IMG/VR virus record: IMGVR_UViG_3300023082_000025
Coordinates: 1-36,611 of that record
Direction: 5' to 3' (one strand)
DNA: 36,611 bases
Origin: a virus
This document shows positions 1 to 6,202 of this stretch, piece by piece (position 1 is the stretch's first letter; every line of letters starts with the position of its first letter). Under the pieces are notes generated by a model, which had not been told where the DNA came from, ran no database searches, and saw only the letters and a program-made list of their open reading frames with translations. The translations under genes and the position numbers were made by a program.

Positions 1-29
1 GCGGTTCGCTTGTCTCTACATACGTTCAT
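1..29 (-). CDS. N-terminal 29 bases of HTH protein, continued from the right end
   Basis: Read on the minus strand, bases 29 to 1 give ATG followed by codons for MNVCRDKRT plus two bases of the next codon. If base 1 is joined to base 36611 the reading continues in frame into the HTH fragment at 36467-36610, giving a 57-residue protein. A Shine-Dalgarno-like GAAAGGA lies about 9 bases upstream of the ATG. The ten added residues fit helix 1 of a Cro/CI-type HTH (RDKRTAALGLSQ). The join is inferred from sequence and not seen as contiguous DNA here. Confidence 0.6.
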
Positions 30-56
30 TATTGCACATCCTTTCGTGTCGTTTCT

Positions 57-70
57 TGTCACATGTGACA
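57..70. promoter_or_regulatory. 14-bp perfect palindrome, candidate operator
   Basis: TGTCACATGTGACA reads the same on both strands. It sits 28-41 bases upstream of the ATG of the junction-spanning HTH gene (minus strand, start at 29). Its half-site TGTCAC also occurs three times at 205-237 over the leftward promoter. A dimeric HTH repressor, possibly the product of that gene, is the natural candidate binder. Confidence 0.5.
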
Positions 71-208
71 GTACCAAAGGTGATGTTAATTGCAAATCTT
101 TTCTTCGTCCCTTAACGGAAAAAATTTAAGTTATTGATAAATAAGAATCCGTCCCTACGTCCCCTAAGTCCAACGAGGTTTTAAACCCTATAGAAATACA
201 TTAATGTC

Positions 209-237
209 ACTATACTATTGTCACCTACTATTGTCAC
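209..237 (-). promoter_or_regulatory. Leftward promoter overlapping TGTCAC repeats
   Basis: On the minus strand a -35 box GTGACA (237-232) and a -10 box TATAGT (214-209) are separated by exactly 17 bp; each matches the sigma-70 consensus at 5 of 6 positions. Transcription would run left through the repeat region into the HTH and PrimPol genes if the molecule is circular. TGTCAC repeats at 205-210, 219-224 and 232-237 cover the -10, the spacer and the -35. The 11-bp ACTATTGTCAC is repeated at 214 and 227, 13 bp apart. Proteins bound there would control this promoter. Confidence 0.5.
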
Positions 238-430
238 TGTGTCAATATATACTATCTATATCTCTATATAACTAAACTAATAGGGACAAGAGGGACAAGA
301 GGGATATATAGAGTGGAAGCCATTTTTTCTGTCCCCTAAGAAAATATTAGCAAAGGGACGGAATGGGACAAGAAAAAAGCCTTAATGGCTGGCGCTATGA
401 TTTTATTTTGACCGACATGAAAGATTGTCG

Positions 431-459
431 TTGACAGATGATGATTCACAGCATATAAC
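431..459 (+). promoter_or_regulatory. Rightward sigma-70 promoter for the first small genes
   Basis: TTGACA (431-436) and TATAAC (454-459) are separated by 17 bp, an almost perfect sigma-70 promoter. Start of transcription would be near 466, about 44 bases before the 45-residue gene at 510. The -35 lies inside a 13-base sequence (TTGTCGTTGACAG, 425-437) found again, inverted, at the promoter near 33420. Confidence 0.7.
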
Positions 460-509
460 TACTCACACAAGCCAGGTGGTCGGGAACAACGAGATGAGGA
501 GAGAGGGAT

Positions 510-647
510 ATGGCGATATTGCAAGTTTATATACCAGACGAAGATAAACTGGAATTAGACAAAATCGCTGAACAAACGGGGCGCGAGGCAGAAGAATTGG
601 CTAGTGCTGCTGTGTCCGAAGCTATTCTGGGATATTCCAAAAAGTAA
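510..647 (+). CDS. Ribbon-helix-helix-like small protein (45 aa)
   Basis: The 45-residue product starts at ATG 510 behind a purine-rich GAGGAGAGAGG. Residues 4-8 (LQVYI) form a short beta-strand-like stretch, followed by two predicted helices (about 12-20 and 25-42). This is the shape of CopG/Arc-type ribbon-helix-helix DNA-binding proteins. It is the first gene after the promoter at 431, a usual place for a regulator. The fold is inferred from pattern and length only. It could instead be an antitoxin-like relic, but no toxin partner is recognisable. Confidence 0.6.
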   Translation: MAILQVYIPDEDKLELDKIAEQTGREAEELASAAVSEAILGYSKK

Positions 648-660
648 CAAGGGGTGAGGG

Positions 661-1077
661 ATGATGAGTAAACGAGATAGAGAAATACTGCAAGCTTATG
701 CCATGGGTTCTATGTCTGCGCCGCAAAAGCATTATCATACCGAAAATGTGACCATTACCGAGAAGCGCGCCCCTACCGATGAAAGCATTCGTCTGGCAAA
801 AGATTACGAAGAGCGTATCTGGAAGGACGTAACGCGGGCAACTGTGGAGGACATTAAGGGCATAGATGCACAATTTGTTGCGGCTGAGCTTTTGTACCAC
901 GATATGAGCAAGCATATCATGTTTAAGATTAACGGTAGGCCTTGTCGTGTGCGTTATGAGCCGAGATTTAGCGGTGACAGCCATTCGGTCATGAGGGATA
1001 TAGCAGAGAAAATAACCGCAGAAATATTAGGTCAAATTGGCGCGCTTGATGCTAAGCGCTTGTTTGCAACAACGTAA
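661..1077 (+). CDS. Hypothetical protein (138 aa)
   Basis: I do not recognise this protein. Two in-frame ATGs are adjacent (661 and 664); AAGGGG six bases before 661 favours the first. The product is charged, with a helical C-terminal half (residues about 105-138) and no membrane segment or cysteine motif; there is one Cys near residue 98. It follows the RHH-like gene by 13 bases and precedes other small genes in what looks like one transcript leading to terminase. Its position before the terminase genes is where phages often keep small packaging or regulatory accessories, but nothing in the sequence fixes a role. Confidence 0.65.
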   Translation: MMSKRDREILQAYAMGSMSAPQKHYHTENVTITEKRAPTDESIRLAKDYEERIWKDVTRATVEDIKGIDAQFVAAELLYHDMSKHIMFKINGRPCRVRYEPRFSGDSHSVMRDIAEKITAEILGQIGALDAKRLFATT

Positions 1078-1116
1078 CAAATGAACGGGCGGCCTAGCTG
1101 CGGGGGATGAGGGGAT

Positions 1117-1335
1117 ATGAAAACGCTTAAAGAGGCGCGTGAATTTGAAGCGATAATGCACCGAGTAGATTTGCTTGGTGGTCGCGCTACACCTGTGCAC
1201 GTTTATTGTGAGGTGCGCTGGTATGCTGATATTGGCGGTATTCGGTATGAACTAACCCATGATTGGGAAATCCATGAAATGACGGATGAAGTGTTACGTA
1301 AGAAGCCAGCTAAGAAAAAAGCAAGGAGAGCCTAA
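1117..1335 (+). CDS. Hypothetical basic-tailed protein (72 aa)
   Basis: The start ATG 1117 follows GATGAGGGGAT, a good ribosome-binding site. The middle of the product looks beta-rich (VHVYCEVRWYADIGGIRYEL), and the last 12 residues are strongly basic (KKPAKKKARRA), which would suit binding to nucleic acid. I do not recognise the family. It ends five bases before the ATG of the next small gene, whose own Shine-Dalgarno (AAGGAG) lies inside this gene's end. Confidence 0.6.
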   Translation: MKTLKEAREFEAIMHRVDLLGGRATPVHVYCEVRWYADIGGIRYELTHDWEIHEMTDEVLRKKPAKKKARRA

Positions 1336-1339
1336 CCCC

Positions 1340-1498
1340 ATGGAAAAGACAGAGGACACGGTGAGCGGTGGGGAGGTTAAAGATTGCCCAATTATTGGGT
1401 ATATTAAAACAATATACGATGATTTGCGTTGGGCAGAGGCTAGGCCTAAAGCTTGGTGCGATATTATGAATAGTATGTTTGATAGAGAAGGCGCATGA
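1340..1498 (+). CDS. Hypothetical protein (52 aa)
   Basis: ATG 1340 is chosen because AAGGAG at 1323-1328 precedes it; the same frame is open further upstream to 1286 but has no ribosome-binding site there. The product starts MEKTEDTVSGGEVKD and continues with a short amphipathic stretch containing two Trp. No family is recognised. Its stop overlaps an upstream ATG of the next gene (ATGA at 1495), typical of tightly packed phage genes. Confidence 0.55.
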   Translation: MEKTEDTVSGGEVKDCPIIGYIKTIYDDLRWAEARPKAWCDIMNSMFDREGA

Positions 1499-1524
1499 CC
1501 AATCCAGCACACAGTGAGGGAAAG

Positions 1525-1683
1525 ATGAGTAAGGCTGGATCACAAATGCTAGCGAGACAAAGCGCATACTATGAGCAACAAGCCGAAGCGTTGGATAAAT
1601 TTATAGGCACAGCTCAGCAAGCGAATAGGCTGATTGGCCAGATAATGATTGACGCCTTGACAACACCCAAGGAAAGTGAATAA
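1525..1683 (+). CDS. Hypothetical helical protein (52 aa)
   Basis: The frame is open from ATG 1495, which overlaps the previous stop, but GTGAGGG sits just before ATG 1525, so the shorter form (MSKAGSQMLARQ...) is preferred. The product is almost wholly helical and rich in Gln and Ala, and may form a short coiled coil. I do not recognise it. If the 1495 start is used the product is 62 residues. Confidence 0.55.
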   Translation: MSKAGSQMLARQSAYYEQQAEALDKFIGTAQQANRLIGQIMIDALTTPKESE

Positions 1684-1690
1684 TAGGAGC

Positions 1691-1822
1691 ATGATCAAAC
1701 TCTACATCGCATTCCTCATGACTATGGCGTTTTGGGCTGTTGAGGCTCAGGCTTATTGCACTATGCAACAGGTTTGTGATTGGACAAAGGGTAAATGCTA
1801 TCAAGTTCCGGTGTGTGACTGA
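1691..1822 (+). CDS. Small exported peptide with four cysteines (43 aa)
   Basis: ATG 1691 follows TAGGAGC. Residues 1-21 form a classical Sec signal peptide: Lys near the start, a hydrophobic core (LYIAFLMTMAFWAV) and an AQA cleavage site. The predicted mature part is only 22 residues (YCTMQQVC...) with four Cys that could form two disulfides in the periplasm. The stop overlaps the ATG of the terminase small subunit (TGATG at 1820). The family is unknown. A short, disulfide-bearing periplasmic peptide suggests a role at the envelope, such as superinfection exclusion or lysis timing, but this is inference. Confidence 0.6.
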   Translation: MIKLYIAFLMTMAFWAVEAQAYCTMQQVCDWTKGKCYQVPVCD

Positions 1823-2163
1823 TGTTACCCGAAGATTACAGTGAACCTGCAGAGAATTCTAAAGACGTCCGCCTTGCCAATTTAAAGCCATTTGTAGCAG
1901 GACAATCAGGCAACCCTAAGGGTAGGCAGCTTGGCAGCAAGAATCGTTCTACAATCGTAAAAGAATGGCTTGAGCAATCAACTGATGGTGAGCAAAATAT
2001 CGACCGTGTAATGCGCGCTCTTATAAACAAGGCAAGTGAAGGCGATGTTCCGGCTATCCGTGAGGCTCTGGATAGTGCATTCGGCAAGCTGACAGATAAG
2101 CAAGAGCATTCTGGCAACATGACTGTTAGCTGGCCTGTGCCTCAGTCAAAGTTAGATGAGTGA
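1822..2163 (+). CDS. terS: Terminase small subunit (DUF5681-type N-terminus)
   Basis: The 113-residue product carries the GQSGNPKGR-x-x-GSKN motif (residues about 28-42) typical of DUF5681 phage proteins that lie directly before large terminases. The rest is helical and would form the oligomer and DNA-binding parts. The small subunit recognises the packaging site and loads the large subunit. It overlaps the exported peptide gene by one base and the large-subunit gene by eight, which implies translational coupling. The role rests on motif and position. The gene is short compared with many TerS proteins, and no classical HTH is obvious. Confidence 0.75.
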   Translation: MLPEDYSEPAENSKDVRLANLKPFVAGQSGNPKGRQLGSKNRSTIVKEWLEQSTDGEQNIDRVMRALINKASEGDVPAIREALDSAFGKLTDKQEHSGNMTVSWPVPQSKLDE

Positions 2164-3418
2164 TTACCAGCCTCGCCAGCAATTCATGCCATTGCACATG
2201 CGTGATAAACGCTGGGCTTGTGTCGTAGCCCATAGACGTGCTGGCAAGACTGTTGCTTGTATTAATGAGGCGTTAACCAGAGCGCTGGCTACTAAAAAGA
2301 AGGCCGCTCGTTATGCTTATATTGCACCCTATTACAAACAGGCCAAGACAATCGCTTGGGATTATCTTAAGCAGTACAGCCGAGAGATAGCGATAAAAGT
2401 TAACGAATCAGAGCTTTGGGTTGAGTTATTCAATGGCTCCAGAATCTACCTATTTGGCGCAGATAATCCAGACGCATTGCGCGGGATGTATCTTGATGGC
2501 GTGATACTTGATGAGTTTGCTGATATGAAGCCAAGCATTTGGGGAGCAGTAATTCGTCCCCTTCTTACTGATCGTAAGGGCTGGGCTATCTTCATTGGTA
2601 CGCCAAAGGGTCACAACGCCTTTTACGATATTTACCGGGAATCAGAATCCAGTGATGAGTGGTTCTCGATGATGCTTAGGGCAAGTAGTTCTGGGTTATT
2701 GGATACAAAAGAATTAGATGATGCACGCAAGACGATGAGCGATGATCAATACGAGCAGGAGTTTGAGTGCTCATTCACGGCTGCTATTGTCGGTTCGTAT
2801 TATGGCAAGCTCATCAATCAAGCAGAGAAAGATGGTCGCATAACGACTGTTCCCTATCAGCCCGGCGTTGAGGTAACTACTATTTGGGATTTAGGTGGCG
2901 ATGGTATGCCGGTTTGGTTCTTCCAGATGGTTGGACGTGAGCCTAGGTTGATTGATTACTATGAAGAAGTCGGCGGAACGCTTGAGCATGCAGTGCGTGA
3001 GGTAAAAACTAAGCCTTATAACTATGGAACGCATGTTTTTCCCCATGACGGCAACCATGGCTCTATCCGCACAGGTGTCACTATGAAAGAGCAGGCCCAA
3101 GCTTTGGGGTTGCGTAATATTATCACACTGCCTAATGAAGGCGTTGACGATGGCATTGAGCTGGTTAAACAGCTAATACCTCGCCTTTGGATTGATAAGG
3201 TTAAGTGCTATTCAGGCATTGAGGCGCTTAAGAACTATCAAAGGCGCTGGAATGAAGAGCGTAAGGTTTACAGTGCCACACCATTACATAACTGGGCATC
3301 GCATGCTGCCGATGCCTTGCGTTATCTAGCGATGTGGCTTAAGATGGAAGAGGGGAAGAAAGTTGAGACACTTCAATTCCCAGTTGGACATTTCGCGCAA
3401 GGAATGAGGGGATTCTAG
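2156..3418 (+). CDS. terL: Terminase large subunit (packaging ATPase and nuclease)
   Basis: The 420-residue product has the full two-domain pattern. In the ATPase domain: a Walker A-like AHRRAGKT at residues 25-32, a Walker B VILDE at 116-120, and a coupling motif GTPKG at 148-152. In the RNase H-like nuclease domain: an acidic residue in IWDLGGD (about 245) and the closing HAADALRY motif near the C-terminus. The enzyme pumps DNA into the prohead and cuts it. The ATG at 2156 lies inside the end of terS. With the P22-type portal this suggests headful packaging, which agrees with the ends of the window joining. Confidence 0.92.
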   Translation: MSDYQPRQQFMPLHMRDKRWACVVAHRRAGKTVACINEALTRALATKKKAARYAYIAPYYKQAKTIAWDYLKQYSREIAIKVNESELWVELFNGSRIYLFGADNPDALRGMYLDGVILDEFADMKPSIWGAVIRPLLTDRKGWAIFIGTPKGHNAFYDIYRESESSDEWFSMMLRASSSGLLDTKELDDARKTMSDDQYEQEFECSFTAAIVGSYYGKLINQAEKDGRITTVPYQPGVEVTTIWDLGGDGMPVWFFQMVGREPRLIDYYEEVGGTLEHAVREVKTKPYNYGTHVFPHDGNHGSIRTGVTMKEQAQALGLRNIITLPNEGVDDGIELVKQLIPRLWIDKVKCYSGIEALKNYQRRWNEERKVYSATPLHNWASHAADALRYLAMWLKMEEGKKVETLQFPVGHFAQGMRGF

Positions 3419-3421
3419 TCC

Positions 3422-3450
3422 TTGACACCATACAATAAATAAGCAATACT
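3422..3450 (+). promoter_or_regulatory. Promoter before the portal gene
   Basis: A perfect -35 TTGACA (3422-3427) is followed after 17 bp by AATACT (3445-3450, 4 of 6). It lies in the 83-base gap between terL and portal, with the predicted start near 3457 and the portal ATG at 3502. A second TTGACC at 3462 has no good -10. Confidence 0.5.
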
Positions 3451-3501
3451 CAACCCGCGGCTTGACCTAACGGTTGTAGGCTCTCACCCAGAACAGATGA
3501 G

Positions 3502-5916
3502 ATGACCTTGGCCGATGAATCCGATGATGATGTAAGAAGCGACGTTGTTAAGCGTGCTTATCAATTCTGGAAAATCGCCAGTGCCGCAGAAGATAGCAAT
3601 CGCCGCAGAGGCTTGAAAGCTCTTGAGTTCGCTCAAGGTGGTGATGCTCAATGGGATACTGATTTGCTCTCAACTCGTCAATTGGACGCAAGACCTTCCG
3701 AATCTTACAACCAAATCCCCAACTTCGTGAACCAAGTAGTGAACGATGGGCGCATGAACATGCCTCAGACGCGGTTCATTGCAGGTGAGGATGGGGAAGA
3801 AGAAACAGCCGAGAAGATGGAAGACTTGGCGCGCAACATCCAGTCACAATCCGATGCTGAGATTGCCTATGATAATGCGCTGTATGGCCAGACAGTACCG
3901 GGTTGGGGTTATTGGCGCTATGTGACTGAGTATGAGAACGATAAGAGCTTTGATCAAATCATCCGTATCAAGCCGGTGTGGAACCAGTTCACGGTTTACG
4001 ATGATCCGTTCGCTATTGAAGTGGATAAACTTGACCGCAAGAAATTAATACAGATTTGTGATGTGAAATTAGAAGAGTTCAATGACGAGTACAAATCAGG
4101 CGAGGATGATGAGGCGTATGATAGTGCGACTTTAGAGAGTATTGGTGATTCAGCCCCTGAATGGGCGACAGGCGATACGTTGAGGATTGCAGAGTATTGG
4201 GAGCTTACTGAAAAACCAACAAAGCTTTATCGCAATAAAAAGACGCTTAAGATTACAAGCGAACGTCCTAAAGACCTGAATAACTACGACTCACGCGATG
4301 TTCTGGTTCCTAAGGTCATGTGGTACAAGATCAATGCTCGTGAGGTTTTGGACAAGAAAGAATGGCCGGGGATTTATATCCCTTATGTGAAGGTCGTTGG
4401 GAATGAAGTAAACATTAACGGCCAGAATATCATCTCGGGTATGGTTGAGCGTCTTATCCCGGCTCAGAAGCAGATGAACTATTGGCTGAACGCTGCTACT
4501 GAGGCGATGGCGTTGGCACCTAAATCACCTTGGGTGGTTGACCCCCGTGCGATTGGGCCGTTCCAGAGTGTGTGGGATCAGGCGAACGTTCGCAACTTCT
4601 CTTACTTACCAGCATTAAGTTCGACTTCTGAAGGCCAAGAGCTAAGAGCGCCACAACGTGCTGACAACAGCACCAACCTTAATGGGTTTGTGGTGATGGT
4701 GCAGCAGGCACAGCAGAACTTCTACAACCTCTCTGGTATCTACCCTGCTTCCCTTGGCCAAACCAGCAATGAGAAATCCGGCAAAGCTATTCTTGCAAGA
4801 CAGAAAGAGGGTGATGTCAGCACCTTCCACATTCAGGACAACATGGCACGTGGTCAACGTGCGGGCGGGCGGATTCTCGCTGATTTGATGCCGAAAGTGT
4901 ATGATGGCGCACGTAAAGTAACGGGGCGTAAAGAAGACGGCTCAACCTACATCATGCCTATCAACCAGAAATATAAAGACGGTGATGAGCAAAAAGAACA
5001 TGATTTCACGGTTGGAACATATGACGTGGCGGTCACAACCGGACCAAGCTACAGCACCAAACGCACCGAGAGTTCGGAGTTCTACAATCAATTAATTCAG
5101 TCATTCCCAGATGCAGCTGGTATCTTTGGCGATATTGCTATTGCTGCTTCGGATGCAGCTGGTGCTGACCGTGCGGCTGAACGTATGAAACGTGCTATTG
5201 CCATGGCAAGGCCGGGATTGATTGAAGAGGAAGGTAAAGAGAAAGTTCCTCCTCAGGTTCAGGCTCAATTGGTACAACAACAGCAGCAATTGCAACAAGC
5301 TGAACAGATCATCCAAGAAGGTGCGCAGCAGATTCAACAGTTGGAGCAGCAAGTAGCCAGCAAACAAGGCGAATTGCAGTTGAAACAGGCTGATCTCAAT
5401 ATGAAGGCCCAGCAAATGCAACTGAGCGAGGCAGATAAACAACGCCAAGCAGAAATCGATGCGGGTCAATATGAACTGGATGCAGAAAAACTTCGTCTTG
5501 AAGGCCGTAAGCTGGATCTGGAAGAAATGAAATTACAACTTGAGGCTGCGAAAGGGTTTGCCCAGCCAGCCAATAATGCGGGATTAGCACAATCAGGAGG
5601 CGAAGATATGGGATTATCACGTGAAGCGCTCTTGGCGCAAATGCAGGCGTTGGATGAGCAGGAATTAGCGGCGACTCAACAAGCTGAAATTGAACAACAG
5701 CAAATGGCGGAACAACAAATGATGGAAGAGCAGCGACAATTGGCCGAGCAAGAGCGTTGGAATGCGTTGATCCAGAGCCTGCAAGGTGTTCAGGAAACGC
5801 AAGCGGCTATCGTGCAGACCAACCAAGCCTTGGTTCAGGCGGTGATGACGCCTAAAATCGTCACACGCGATGCTAATGGTTTGGTGAGTGGGGTTGTTAG
5901 TGCCAGTAACGCTTAA
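3502..5916 (+). CDS. Portal protein, P22 family
   Basis: The N-terminal part carries the P22-portal signature: a helix of the type RRGLKALEFAQGGDAQW, then SESYNQIPNFVNQVVNDGRMN around residues 67-89. The dodecameric portal forms the DNA channel at one vertex and docks terminase and the tail. At 804 residues it is longer than P22 gp1 (725). The extra length is a Gln-rich coiled coil (about 575-685) and a second Gln/Glu-rich helical block (about 705-765), comparable to the C-terminal barrel of P22 portal. No clear Shine-Dalgarno precedes ATG 3502, though the conserved part begins soon after it. Confidence 0.92.
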   Translation: MTLADESDDDVRSDVVKRAYQFWKIASAAEDSNRRRGLKALEFAQGGDAQWDTDLLSTRQLDARPSESYNQIPNFVNQVVNDGRMNMPQTRFIAGEDGEEETAEKMEDLARNIQSQSDAEIAYDNALYGQTVPGWGYWRYVTEYENDKSFDQIIRIKPVWNQFTVYDDPFAIEVDKLDRKKLIQICDVKLEEFNDEYKSGEDDEAYDSATLESIGDSAPEWATGDTLRIAEYWELTEKPTKLYRNKKTLKITSERPKDLNNYDSRDVLVPKVMWYKINAREVLDKKEWPGIYIPYVKVVGNEVNINGQNIISGMVERLIPAQKQMNYWLNAATEAMALAPKSPWVVDPRAIGPFQSVWDQANVRNFSYLPALSSTSEGQELRAPQRADNSTNLNGFVVMVQQAQQNFYNLSGIYPASLGQTSNEKSGKAILARQKEGDVSTFHIQDNMARGQRAGGRILADLMPKVYDGARKVTGRKEDGSTYIMPINQKYKDGDEQKEHDFTVGTYDVAVTTGPSYSTKRTESSEFYNQLIQSFPDAAGIFGDIAIAASDAAGADRAAERMKRAIAMARPGLIEEEGKEKVPPQVQAQLVQQQQQLQQAEQIIQEGAQQIQQLEQQVASKQGELQLKQADLNMKAQQMQLSEADKQRQAEIDAGQYELDAEKLRLEGRKLDLEEMKLQLEAAKGFAQPANNAGLAQSGGEDMGLSREALLAQMQALDEQELAATQQAEIEQQQMAEQQMMEEQRQLAEQERWNALIQSLQGVQETQAAIVQTNQALVQAVMTPKIVTRDANGLVSGVVSASNA

Positions 5917-6202
5917 CATTCTGGTTGGAACGCAACGTGGTCTAGCGCCATCACCTATTGATGAGTATAACTACGAATCAGAGCCGTTTAACGTGCCATT
6001 AGTTAATAACGAGCCCAATACTGTTGCGCTATTGCCGCTATTGGCTAAAGGTCAGGTTTTGGCGTTGAGGTCAACCAATGCTGCGGGGACTACGGTTTAT
6101 GCGCCTACTGGCAGCAAGATAAATGCGGGGCAGTCTTATTTCATTGCATCTGGCGTAACGGCACGATTCACCGCAAGCGGGGTTAATTACAATGGCGCTT
6201 AA
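5900..6202 (+). CDS. Small beta-rich virion-like protein (100 aa)
   Basis: GTG 5900 is preferred (MPVTLNILVG...) because GAGTGGGG lies 6-13 bases before it; the frame is open from 5888. The C-terminal half contains VYAPTGSKIN and alternating hydrophobic residues, resembling the VYPPVGGTIN part of the small protein encoded after the coat gene (12798-13181). Such small beta proteins are often head decoration or fibre-attachment proteins. It overlaps the next gene by 11 bases. No enzyme motif is seen. Confidence 0.6.
   Translation: MPVTLNILVGTQRGLAPSPIDEYNYESEPFNVPLVNNEPNTVALLPLLAKGQVLALRSTNAAGTTVYAPTGSKINAGQSYFIASGVTARFTASGVNYNGA

Larger units (their letters stand above)
30..430. other. Repeat-rich non-coding region, candidate origin and control hub
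   Basis: No ORF with a plausible start is seen here. The stretch is AT-rich, with an especially AT-rich run at about 241-282. It carries a 14-bp palindrome (57-70), TGTCAC direct repeats (205-237), and eight copies of a 5-base element: GTCCC at 107, 151, 159 and 331, and its complement GGGAC at 283, 292, 355 and 365. Two of these form a 9-bp tandem (GGGACAAGA, 283-300), and GTCCCCTAAG recurs at 159 and 331. It separates the rightward arm from the leftward replication arm if the ends are joined. Origin function is inferred from the AT-richness, iteron-like repeats and nearness of the PrimPol gene. A regulatory array or packaging site is the alternative. Confidence 0.45.

Noticed and set aside
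283-304. GGGACAAGA tandem as part of a CRISPR array
   Set aside because: The repeat unit is nine bases with no spacers, and no cas gene is present.
1310-1567. Minus-strand frames in the 1.3-1.6 kb region
   Set aside because: They oppose a coherent chain of small rightward genes with ribosome-binding sites and have none themselves.
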